From contig CALXQK010000010.1 in assembly GCA_944390745.1 (NCBI GenBank), forward strand, positions 104,144 through 168,143: a stretch of 64,000 nt of DNA. The letters run 5' to 3'. A model generated the notes under the pieces. That model searched no databases and was not told where the DNA came from. It saw only the letters and a program-made list of their open reading frames with translations. This document shows, piece after piece, positions 27,520 to 34,883 of this stretch. Numbering within the stretch: the stretch's first letter is position 1; every line of letters starts with the position of its first letter. The position numbers were made by a program, and so were the translations under genes. Origin of the DNA: an uncultured Duodenibacillus sp. Its GTDB lineage: Bacteria; Pseudomonadota; Gammaproteobacteria; Burkholderiales; Burkholderiaceae_F.

Positions 27520-28536
27520 TCAGGAGGCCTTGGTCGTGGTCTTGCGCGCGGCTGTGGTGCGTTTGACCGCGGGCTTCTTGGCCGCCGCCGGCTTTTGAGT
27601 CGGGGCAGCGGCAGTCTTGGCGGCAGGCTTTTCAGCGGCCTTTATCGGCGCCTTTGCGGCGGTCTTGGCAGGAGCCTTTTCAGCCGTCTTTGCCGGAGCC
27701 TTGGCAGCGGTCTTCGCGGCAGGCTTTTCAGCCGTCTTTGCCGGAGCCTTTGCGGCGGCCTTGGCAGAAGCCTTTTCAGTCGTCTTTGCCGGAGCCTTCG
27801 TAGCGGTCTTGGCGGCAGACTTTTCAGTCGTCTTTGCCGGAGCCTTCGTAGCGGTCTTGGCGGCAGACTTTTCAGCGGCCTTTGCCGGCGCCTTTGCGGC
27901 GGTCTTGGCGGGAGCCTTTTCAACCGTCTTTGCCGGAGCCTTCGCAGCAGTCTTGGCGGCAGGCTTTTCAGCGGCCTTTGCCGGAGCCTTTGCGGCGGCC
28001 TTGGCAGGAGCCTTTTCAGTCGTCTTTGCCGGAGCCTTCGCGGCAGCCTTGGCGGGGGCCTTTTCCGTGGTCTTTGCCGGAGCCTTTGCGGCGGCCTTGG
28101 CGGGAGCCTTTTCGGCCGTCTTTGCCGGCGCCTTCGCGGCTGCCTTTGCGGGAGCCTTTTCGGCCGTCTTTGCTGGAGCCTTCGCGGCGGCCTTGGCGGG
28201 GGCCTTTTCCTCGGTCTTTGCCGGCGCCTTTGCGGCGGCCTTGGCGGGAGCCTTTTCGGCCGTCTTTGCCGGCGCCTTCACAGCCGCCTTGGCGGGGGCC
28301 TCTTGAGCCGGCTTTGCGGCTTCCTTTTCCCCGGAGGCTTCGAGAAGCTTCTTCGATACGGCCGAGCACTCCTTCAGAAGCGCCTTGCCCGCCTCAAGCA
28401 GTTCCTTGAACTCGCTTTGCTTGAATGTGAGAACGCCCTTGTCAAAGGCATCGTCGAGAGGTTCGGAGATTTTCTGCAGACGCTTGGCGGCCTGCTCAAG
28501 CGCGGTCAGAGACAAGTTTGTGGTTTCAGCTGGCAT
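27520..28536 (-). CDS. Histone-H1-like protein with long KAPAK repeat domain
   Basis: The 338-residue protein has an N-terminal helical, phasin-like segment of about 75 residues (LSLTALEQAAKRLQKISEPL) and then about 14 degenerate tandem copies of a 16-residue unit of the type KAPAKTAEKAPAKAAA, ending in KRTTAARKTTTKAS. Such Ala/Lys/Pro tails are found in bacterial H1-like proteins that bind DNA, and in some granule-associated phasin-like proteins. The ATG at 28536 with GGGAG about ten bases upstream is preferred over two earlier ATGs. Function (nucleoid binding, or granule-DNA linking) is inferred. Confidence 0.82.
   Translation of the reverse strand: MPAETTNLSLTALEQAAKRLQKISEPLDDAFDKGVLTFKQSEFKELLEAGKALLKECSAVSKKLLEASGEKEAAKPAQEAPAKAAVKAPAKTAEKAPAKAAAKAPAKTEEKAPAKAAAKAPAKTAEKAPAKAAAKAPAKTAEKAPAKAAAKAPAKTTEKAPAKAAAKAPAKTTEKAPAKAAAKAPAKAAEKPAAKTAAKAPAKTVEKAPAKTAAKAPAKAAEKSAAKTATKAPAKTTEKSAAKTATKAPAKTTEKASAKAAAKAPAKTAEKPAAKTAAKAPAKTAEKAPAKTAAKAPIKAAEKPAAKTAAAPTQKPAAAKKPAVKRTTAARKTTTKAS
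27604..28310 (-). repeat. Tandem ~48-bp repeats encoding the KAPAK units
   Basis: The coding DNA repeats with a period of about 48 bases (recurring GGAGCC-TTTTCAGCCGTCTTTGCC-type blocks on the + strand). Copies differ by synonymous changes and occasional Ala/Ser/Thr/Val swaps. Recombination between copies would change protein length in steps of 16 residues without shifting the frame. Confidence 0.8.
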
Positions 28537-28982
28537 CGGTGGAACTCCCATAGCAAGTGCATGACGAACACAAAACAAACACCAAACGGCCGGGGTGAAG
28601 CTCCCCAGATCCTGATGTGCAGGAGCCCTCCCGCTGAAAAACCGCGGGTCTTGGTATTGAGAATGACCGTCTGCTCCAAAAATTTCCGCCGGGTCGGGAT
28701 CCTTCGCGCTGAAGGAATCGTCCGACCCGCGGAACGACGAACCCCGGACGAACCAAGGAGGAGGGCTGCGGCCCGGGCCCCCGGCTCGTCCTGTTATTCA
28801 TGAGAGGATCCGAAAGACGCCGGGCGAGCGCATGCTCCAAGCCTGTGGCGCATTTCATGATCCAGGCGCATCAAACCGTCCTTTCCATGCCCGGGCACGA
28901 GATTGAAGCGTGCGCGGACACTGCAACATTTCTGTGCTTCAATCATATCGAAAACAGACATGAAGAGAAACGACGGGGATCC
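28537..28982. other. Intergenic region upstream of the H1-like gene
   Basis: About 450 bases carry no supported gene. A strong hairpin (CGGGTCGG near 28690 with CCGACCCG near 28722-28729 and an inner TCCTTC/GAAGGA) lies about 155 bases before the H1-like start and could be part of its 5' leader on the minus strand. Confidence 0.45.
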
Positions 28983-29011
28983 TTTTCAAAACGAAAAGTT
29001 TCTGTTAAGAT
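28983..29011 (+). promoter_or_regulatory. Probable promoter of tRNA-Ser
   Basis: TTTTCA (28983-28988) and TAAGAT (29006-29011) are separated by 17 bases and end 25 bases before the tRNA. A GC-rich TGCGCTCCCTC discriminator follows, as expected for a stable-RNA promoter. Confidence 0.45.
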
Positions 29012-29036
29012 GCGCTCCCTCACTCGGAACGACCTC

Positions 29037-29127
29037 GGAAGGGTGGCAGAGTGGTCGAATGCGCCGGACTCGAAATCCGGTATACGGTTATACCGTATCG
29101 TGGGTTCAAATCCCACCCCTTCCGCCA
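29037..29127 (+). tRNA. tRNA-Ser (CGA)
   Basis: The 91-base class II tRNA has acceptor GGAAGGG/CCCTTCC, anticodon stem CCGGA/TCCGG with loop CTCGAAA (anticodon CGA), a long variable arm (TACGG/CCGTA), T-arm GGGTTCAAATCCC, discriminator G and encoded CCA. It reads UCG codons. Confidence 0.96.
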
Positions 29128-29222
29128 GAAGATGCGCCAGCAGGCAGACAGGCTTGCAGCGGTTCTTCGGCGGGTTGGACGAGTCGGGAACAACCTGATG
29201 CAGACAATGATCAGGAAAGCGT

Positions 29223-29299
29223 GCGCCAGTAGCTCAGTTGGATAGAGTACCTGGCTACGAACCAGGGGGTCGTGGGTTCGAATCCTGCCTGGCGCACCA
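29223..29299 (+). tRNA. tRNA-Arg (ACG)
   Basis: The 77-base cloverleaf has acceptor GCGCCAG/CTGGCGC, anticodon stem CCTGG/CCAGG with loop CTACGAA (anticodon ACG, which after A-to-I editing reads CGU, CGC and CGA), a GGGTTCGAATCCT T-arm and encoded ACCA. It is 95 bases after tRNA-Ser and probably in the same transcript. Confidence 0.96.
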
Positions 29300-29685
29300 T
29301 TTTCCCCATCACGTCTGAAGCGAAGCCCGGATGCGAAAGCTCTGGGTTTTTTGCTGTCTGGGGCTTTCTGCGCGCGCTTTGGCGCCCCTCTGGGTCTTGA
29401 GCAGGAACAATTTGCTGTAAGATTCACCGCAGGTTTGGACGGCCCTCCGGGCTGCCCCGCGAAGCCTTTTATTCTGCAGTGCCTCCAGGAAGGCCTGCAC
29501 TCGAAGTCGAATATGAAGTGACGGCTCCCGTCGTCCTCGAAGTGCTGCGGCCGGCGCGGCGAACCCGGCCGGGCGGCTGCCTTTCGATACCCTTGCTAAC
29601 CCACCGCACCAAGACGCGCCCCTCGTGAAAAAGAGCGCGTGCATGACGCATGCGCGCAAGTCCCTGACTCCGGGAGCGGCCTGTT
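29300..29685. other. Intergenic region between tRNA-Arg and scpB
   Basis: A weak terminator-like hairpin (CCCGGA/TCTGGG, 29326-29344, followed by six T) lies just after tRNA-Arg. The remaining 330 bases contain no frame with coding character and no recognised RNA. Confidence 0.45.
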
Positions 29686-30438
29686 GTGCGGCCTTCATTC
29701 ATTCGTACCGTGCCAGATTCGCTTCAACCGGACAGCCTCATCGAGGCGGCCCTGCTTGCCAGCCCGCACCCGCTCAAGCTTGAGTCGCTCGTGCGTCTTT
29801 TTGGCGGAACGATGAAGAAGTCCCAGGTGCAGGAGCAGCTGGCCCGGCTTGAGCAGGCCTGGCGGACGCGCGGGCTGAGGCTCGTCGAGACGGCCGAGGG
29901 ATGGCGCTTTCAGTGCGTCTCCGAGGTCGCGCAGGCGCTCAATGCGCTGAGCGGCCAGAAGCCGCCCAAGTACTCGCGCGCGGTGCTCGAGACGCTGGCG
30001 ATCATCGCTTACCGCCAGCCGGCCACCCGAGGCGACATTGAGGAAATCCGCGGCGTGGCGGTCAACGCCAACGTCATGCGCCAGCTCGAGGAGCGCGGGT
30101 GGATTGAAGTGGTCGGGCATCGGGAAACCCCGGGACGGCCGAGCCTTTTTGCCACGACCAGACAGTTTTTGACGGATCTCGGGCTGAAGTCGCTCTCCGA
30201 GCTTCCGCCGCTGGCGGGAACAGAGCCGCAGTATCAGGAGTTCGAGCTTGATCTTCCCGATCCTGCCGCCGAAGACGGCGCCTCGCTGCCGCAGGCCTCC
30301 GATGCGAAGGGCGCTGTGCCCGAGGCGGCCGGCACCGAGGTTCGCGGCCAGACGGCAGACGCTGCCGGCGATCAGGCGCCTGAGGCGCCTGCGGCTGACA
30401 GCGGCGAGTCGCCAGGCGACGAAGCAAAACCGGGTTAG
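29686..30438 (+). CDS. scpB: Segregation and condensation protein B
   Basis: ScpB is the winged-helix subunit of the SMC-ScpAB condensin. The 250-residue product carries the two winged-helix domains: [22 protein letters not shown] near residue 20 and the second around [32 protein letters not shown], which is the family's most conserved stretch. A long Ala/Glu/Asp-rich tail makes up the last 70 residues. The start is GTG at 29686; another GTG at 29710 is possible. It lies 83 bases before rluB, as in Burkholderia. Confidence 0.92.
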   Translation: MRPSFIRTVPDSLQPDSLIEAALLASPHPLKLESLVRLFGGTMKKSQVQEQLARLEQAWRTRGLRLVETAEGWRFQCVSEVAQALNALSGQKPPKYSRAVLETLAIIAYRQPATRGDIEEIRGVAVNANVMRQLEERGWIEVVGHRETPGRPSLFATTRQFLTDLGLKSLSELPPLAGTEPQYQEFELDLPDPAAEDGASLPQASDAKGAVPEAAGTEVRGQTADAAGDQAPEAPAADSGESPGDEAKPG

Positions 30439-30521
30439 GCGCGCGCTGGCGCGCCCAGACACAGCGGGGCTCTGCGCATGCCGCTTCGGCGCGATGCGCA
30501 GCCTCCCCCCGCTCCATTGGA

Positions 30522-32300
30522 ATGTGGATGGATTCCATGACAGAAAAGAACAACGAACAGGAAATCACCCAGGCTGCTGAGGCAGAGGCCTCGACGGCAC
30601 CGCGTCTGCGCACGCGCTATCCGATGCGCAGGCGCATCAGAACCAAGACGCCCGCAGCGCAGCCCGCGCACGGGGACTTGCCCGAGGCGCTCGAGGCCAC
30701 CGGCTCGGAGAGTTCGCCTGAAAAGCCCGCCCGCAAACCCCGCCGCACGACCCGCAGCCGCGCTCAGGCGGCCCCTGTGGCCCCTGAGGCGCCCGGTTCC
30801 GAGACGGTTGCGGGCCTGACGCCTGCGGCCGATGCGCCGATCGAGGCCCTCGAGCCGGATGCCTCGCCGCGCCCGGCGCGCAAAGCGCGCACGCTGCGCC
30901 GCAAGCCGCAGCGCGAGGACGAGGCGGGCGCTCCCGAGGCGCAGCTGCGCGAGGAGGATGCCGCCCAGGTGGGCCTGGCCAGGCCGCGCCGCGCGCCGAA
31001 GGCCGCGGGCAGGGATGAGCCGGCCGGACAGACGCCTGAGTCGATGCCTGCCGAAGCCGCCGCTTCAGAGGGAGCGGGCGCGCGCGAGAAATACCGCGCG
31101 CAGAAAGGCGGCCGCGGTCCGGGCAAGGGCAGAAGGCTTTTCAAGACCCGGGCGGCGCGCTCGCGCATCGCCGACGAGGCCTGGGCCGACGACGGCTTCG
31201 TGCCCGATCAGGGCGAGGTCGTCTCAAGCGTCTTTGCCCCGCAGCTTTTTGACGCCAAGGTGCTCGCCCGCGGACGCGCCGCCAAGAAAAAGGAGCTTGA
31301 AAGCCAGAGCGAGAAGCTGCACAAGGTTCTCGCCGACCTTGGGCTCGGCAGCCGCCGCGACATGGAGCAGCTCATTGTCGAGGGGCGCATTTCGGTCAAC
31401 TCCGAGCCCGCGCACCTTGGGCAGAGAATCATGCCCGGGGACATCATCCGAATGAACGGGCGCGTGATCAAGCGCATGCCTGCCTCGGCCAAGCCCAAGG
31501 TGCCGCGCGTGCTGGTCTATCACAAGCCTGCCGGAGAGATCGTGAGCATGAGTGACCCGCAGGGGCGTCCGACCGTGTTTGACCACCTGCCGAAGATTTT
31601 CGGCGCGCGCTGGATCGTGGTGGGGCGGCTTGACTTCAACACCGAGGGGCTGCTGCTCTTTACGACAAGCGGCGAGCTTGCCAACCGGCTCATGCATCCG
31701 CGCTACCAGATTGAGCGCGAGTACGCGGTGCGCGCCGCAGGAACGATGACCGACGAGGCGCGCAAGGCGCTGCTTGAGGGCGTGATGCTCGAGGACGGGC
31801 CGGCGGCCTTCTCGATGCTCGAGGACAAGGGCGGCGACAACCTCAACAAGTGGTACCTTGTGCGCATCAGCGAGGGGCGAAACCGCGAGGTTCGCCGCAT
31901 GTTCGCCGCCGTAGGCCTCACCGTGAGCCGCCTCATCCGCGTGCGCTACGGCGCGGTGCGGCTGCCCGCGGATCTGCCGCGCGGCCAGCGGCGCGAGCTG
32001 CAGCCCGAGTGGGTGCAGGCTTGGCTTGCCGATCTTGCGGCGCAGGACGAGGCCCGCCTGCCCCCCAAGAAGCGGACCGCCCGGGCCGCCGCGCAGAAGA
32101 AGTCCGCCAAGGCGGCTGCAAGAAAGAGCGCCTGGCAGCCCGATCCGCTCACGAGCACGGTCAACTACATTGCCAGCGGCAAGCTCGGCGCCATCACGCG
32201 CAGCTACGGACGCACGCTCGCGGCCTCCGACCCCTACGCGATCGAGCCCCGGCGCCAGAGTGCGGGCAACCGCAAAAAGGCCTTTGGAAACCGCCGCTAG
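30522..32300 (+). CDS. rluB: 23S rRNA pseudouridine(2605) synthase RluB
   Basis: RluB converts U2605 of 23S rRNA to pseudouridine. The 592-residue protein is about twice the E. coli size: residues 1-250 are a low-complexity Arg/Ala/Pro/Glu extension, followed by an S4 RNA-binding domain ([19 protein letters not shown], about 265), the RsuA-family catalytic motif [14 protein letters not shown] (Asp about 371), and a basic Lys/Arg-rich tail. The ATG at 30522 and one at 30537 are both possible starts. It follows scpB in the usual order. Confidence 0.92.
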   Translation: MWMDSMTEKNNEQEITQAAEAEASTAPRLRTRYPMRRRIRTKTPAAQPAHGDLPEALEATGSESSPEKPARKPRRTTRSRAQAAPVAPEAPGSETVAGLTPAADAPIEALEPDASPRPARKARTLRRKPQREDEAGAPEAQLREEDAAQVGLARPRRAPKAAGRDEPAGQTPESMPAEAAASEGAGAREKYRAQKGGRGPGKGRRLFKTRAARSRIADEAWADDGFVPDQGEVVSSVFAPQLFDAKVLARGRAAKKKELESQSEKLHKVLADLGLGSRRDMEQLIVEGRISVNSEPAHLGQRIMPGDIIRMNGRVIKRMPASAKPKVPRVLVYHKPAGEIVSMSDPQGRPTVFDHLPKIFGARWIVVGRLDFNTEGLLLFTTSGELANRLMHPRYQIEREYAVRAAGTMTDEARKALLEGVMLEDGPAAFSMLEDKGGDNLNKWYLVRISEGRNREVRRMFAAVGLTVSRLIRVRYGAVRLPADLPRGQRRELQPEWVQAWLADLAAQDEARLPPKKRTARAAAQKKSAKAAARKSAWQPDPLTSTVNYIASGKLGAITRSYGRTLAASDPYAIEPRRQSAGNRKKAFGNRR

Positions 32301-32398
32301 AGGCGAATTTTCGCCCCGGGCCGAGGGCCCGGGCGGCGGCTCTTGAAAAGCGCGGCGCCGGCGCACGCAAAAAAACAGCGAAAAAACGCAATTTTTTA

Positions 32399-32427
32399 TT
32401 GAATTTCAAGGCACAGCACCGTATAAT
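32399..32427 (+). promoter_or_regulatory. Sigma-70 promoter of the rimP-nusA-infB operon
   Basis: TTGAAT (32399-32404) and a perfect TATAAT (32422-32427) are separated by 17 bases. It lies in an AT-rich patch in the 365-base gap between rluB and rimP, about 240 bases before rimP, and is the best promoter match in the window. Confidence 0.82.
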
Positions 32428-32606
32428 GCGCCGCACCGACGCGGTCTGGCCGTCGCCGGCGCGCAAAAAGCGGGGATGCAGCCCGGTTTTCTCTGGGGTG
32501 CTCGGGCCCGTGCGCGAGGCAGCGCACAGACGCTGTCGCCTCACTAAACCCCGGACATGCGAGGGCTCCAGGAGCGCCCCGCGGTGTTCAGGGTGCCCCC
32601 GGCAAG

Positions 32607-32643
32607 GGGCGTAGGGATGGGCAGTTACGCCCATTTTTTTTTT
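32607..32643 (+). terminator. Attenuator-like hairpin in the rimP leader
   Basis: GGGCGTA (32607-32613) and TACGCCC (32626-32632) form a perfect stem followed by A and ten T (32634-32643), ending 22 bases before the rimP ATG. The left arm overlaps GGGGC (32606-32610), which can instead pair with CCCCC at 32596-32600. That gives two mutually exclusive structures, as expected for attenuation of the operon that includes nusA. Confidence 0.65.
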
Positions 32644-32665
32644 GTTTGATTGCATCTTTGACGCA

Positions 32666-33238
32666 ATGGCGAGAAGCACTTCGGAAATTATTGAACTGCT
32701 CGAGGCAACAGTCGAGGGGCTCGGCTACGAATTCGTGGAATTCGAACGCCTGCCCCGGGGACTGATGCGCGTGACCATCGACCGCCCCGAGGGGGGCGTG
32801 ACGGTCGACGACTGCGAGGTCGTCAGCGACCAGGTCACGCACCTCTTTACGGTTGAAAACATTGACTATGAACGTCTGGAGGTGGCCAGCCCTGGCGTCG
32901 AGAGGCCCTTGAAGCGCGTGCGCGACTGGCGCCGCTTCGTGGGCGAGCCCGCGCATGTCGAGCTCTATGAGCCGATGCACGCCGAGGGGTTTCCCGAGGC
33001 CGGACGCCGCAAGCTTGACGGCCGCATTCTCGGCGTCGAGGGCGAGGAGGGCGCTGAAGTGATCGTTTTCTCCTACGAAGATGTGGCGGTGGCGCGCACG
33101 CCGAGCGAGGCGGCGCGCAAAAAGAACACCCCGGCCCGGAAGAACCCGGCCGAACCCATTGTTGTCTCGTTCGCATTCCACGATGTCGACCGGGCCAATC
33201 TGATTGCTCAATTGGACTTTAGAGGAAAACAGAAATGA
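32666..33238 (+). CDS. rimP: Ribosome maturation factor RimP
   Basis: RimP helps mature the 30S subunit. The 190-residue product has the family motifs ATVEGLGYEFVEFE near the N-terminus, VTVDDCEVVSDQV and the diagnostic YERLEVASPGVERPLKR (about residues 72-88). A 30-residue Lys/Ala insert (AARKKNTPARKNPAEP) sits near the C-terminus. An in-frame TTG lies 24 bases upstream inside the attenuator T tract; the ATG is preferred. The stop overlaps the nusA start. Confidence 0.93.
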   Translation: MARSTSEIIELLEATVEGLGYEFVEFERLPRGLMRVTIDRPEGGVTVDDCEVVSDQVTHLFTVENIDYERLEVASPGVERPLKRVRDWRRFVGEPAHVELYEPMHAEGFPEAGRRKLDGRILGVEGEEGAEVIVFSYEDVAVARTPSEAARKKNTPARKNPAEPIVVSFAFHDVDRANLIAQLDFRGKQK

Positions 33239-34725
33239 GCCGTGAAATGCTCGATATGGTCGATGTACTCGCCAACGAAAAGAGTGTTGAGAAGTCTGCC
33301 GTCTTTAATGTGCTCGAAACGGCTCTGGCAAGCGCCGTCAAGAAGGCGCAGTTCCCGGGCGAGGATGCCGACGTCGTGGTGCATGTGGACCGCAACACCG
33401 GCGACTGGAAGGCCATGCGCCGCTGGGTCGTGGTGAGCGACGAGGCCGGGCTGCAGCAGCCTGACCGCGAGGAGATGTACTCGGACATCTGCGACGACTA
33501 TCCCGGCATCGCCGTGGGCGAATACATTGAAAAGCCCATTGAAAACATCAACACGAGCGGCCGGCGCTTTGCCCAGGACGCCAAGCAGGTCATTCTGCAG
33601 CGCCTGCGCGACGCCGAGCGCGAGCAGATCCTCAAGGAGTTCCTCGCGCGCGATGAAAAGATCGTCTCGGGCCAGGTCAAGCGCGTCGACAAGGAGGGCG
33701 CCATCATCGAGGTGGGCCGCCTTGAGGCCCGCCTGCCGCGCTCGGAGATGATTCCGCGCGAGAACCTGCGCAACACCGACCGCGTGCGCGCCTATGTGCT
33801 TCGCGTCGACGAAACGCCCAAGGGGCGCATGGTGATTCTCTCGCGCGCCTGCCCCGAGTTCCTCAAGAAGCTCTTTGAGCTTGAGGTGCCCGAGATTGAG
33901 GAGGGCGTCGTGGAGATCAAGGCCGCCGCCCGTGATCCGGGCTCGCGCGCCAAGATCGCCGTGATGAGCCGCGACAAGCGCGTTGAGCCCGTCGGAACCT
34001 GCATCGGCATCCGCGGCTCGCGCGTGACGGCCGTCACCAACGAGCTTGCCGGCGAGCGCATCGACGTCGTGCGCTGGGATGAAAATCCCGTGCAGTACAT
34101 CGTCGAGGCCCTCAAGCCCGCCAAGGTGAGCAAGGTCTTCGCCGACGAGGAGGCCCACTCGATGGACGTCACGGTCGACGAGGAGAATCTGGCGATTGCC
34201 ATCGGCCGCGCCGGCCAGAACGTGCGCCTGGCAAGCGACCTCACGGGCTGGAAGATCAACATCATGACCGCCGAGGAGGCCGAGAAGAAGCAGCAGGAGG
34301 AGGTCCGCGAGGCGAGCGAGGAGTTCATGCGCGAGCTCGACATGGACGAGGAGGCGGCCCGCGCCCTGATCGACGCCGGCATCTACACCCTCGAGGAGCT
34401 TGCCTACGTGCCCGAGCAGGAGATCGTCGATCTCGGCGTGTTCGATGCCGAGACCGTCGCCGAGCTGCGCGACCGCGCGCGCCGCGCGCTGCTGAGCCAG
34501 GCGCTCAAGCGCGAGGAGAACCTGCGCCAGGCCGACGAGAGCCTGCTGCAGCTTGAGGGAATGGACAACGACCTCGCAAGCCGCCTGGTGAGCGAGGGCA
34601 TCAAGAACGCCGACGAACTGGCTGATCTCGATGTTGAGGAACTGATGCAAAAGAGCGGCATCGACGATGAACGCGCCCGCGCGCTCATCATGGCCGCCCG
34701 CGCCCGCTGGAGCGACCAGCAATAA
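33235..34725 (+). CDS. nusA: Transcription termination/antitermination factor NusA
   Basis: NusA binds RNA polymerase and modulates pausing, termination and antitermination. The 496-residue product has the N-terminal polymerase-binding domain, an S1 domain (VSGQVKRVDKEGAIIEVG), two KH domains (CIGIRGSRVTAVTNELAGERID and IAIGRAGQNVRLASDLTGW) and two acidic C-terminal repeats (about 365-425 and 440-495), the full gammaproteobacterial-type layout. It overlaps rimP by four bases (ATGA). Confidence 0.97.
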   Translation: MSREMLDMVDVLANEKSVEKSAVFNVLETALASAVKKAQFPGEDADVVVHVDRNTGDWKAMRRWVVVSDEAGLQQPDREEMYSDICDDYPGIAVGEYIEKPIENINTSGRRFAQDAKQVILQRLRDAEREQILKEFLARDEKIVSGQVKRVDKEGAIIEVGRLEARLPRSEMIPRENLRNTDRVRAYVLRVDETPKGRMVILSRACPEFLKKLFELEVPEIEEGVVEIKAAARDPGSRAKIAVMSRDKRVEPVGTCIGIRGSRVTAVTNELAGERIDVVRWDENPVQYIVEALKPAKVSKVFADEEAHSMDVTVDEENLAIAIGRAGQNVRLASDLTGWKINIMTAEEAEKKQQEEVREASEEFMRELDMDEEAARALIDAGIYTLEELAYVPEQEIVDLGVFDAETVAELRDRARRALLSQALKREENLRQADESLLQLEGMDNDLASRLVSEGIKNADELADLDVEELMQKSGIDDERARALIMAARARWSDQQ

Positions 34726-34814
34726 GCTCGAAGTCTTTCGCAAGGCTTCCGTTTCAACAACCAGAATAGAGCCGGCTGTCAAGGATCAAACAGGGACTTT
34801 GCCGAACAAGGATG

Positions 34815-34842
34815 CACGGGGCTCCCCTGACAGGAGCCCGTG
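34815..34842 (+). promoter_or_regulatory. Hairpin in the nusA-infB spacer
   Basis: CACGGGGCTCC (34815-34825) pairs with GGAGCCCGTG (34833-34842) with one bulged G, about 40 bases before the infB start. No T run follows, so it is more likely an RNA processing or stability element than a terminator. Confidence 0.4.
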
Positions 34843-34883
34843 GTTGGGCAGGTCCCGGCGGCCGACGGGAGATATAGGAAAAC

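Noticed and set aside
27617-28306. Plus-strand frame of AGAFAAV repeats
   Set aside because: It is the complementary reading of the H1-like repeat; no start signal and composition follows from the opposite strand.
27604-28310. Possible CRISPR array because of regular repeats
   Set aside because: Period is about 48 bases with no unique spacers, the repeats are coding, and no cas gene is present.
29020-29427. Minus-strand frame with RIRTHDPLVRSQVLYPTELLA and WDLNPRYGITVYRISSP
   Set aside because: Both stretches are antisense translations of tRNA-Arg and tRNA-Ser, a common misannotation.
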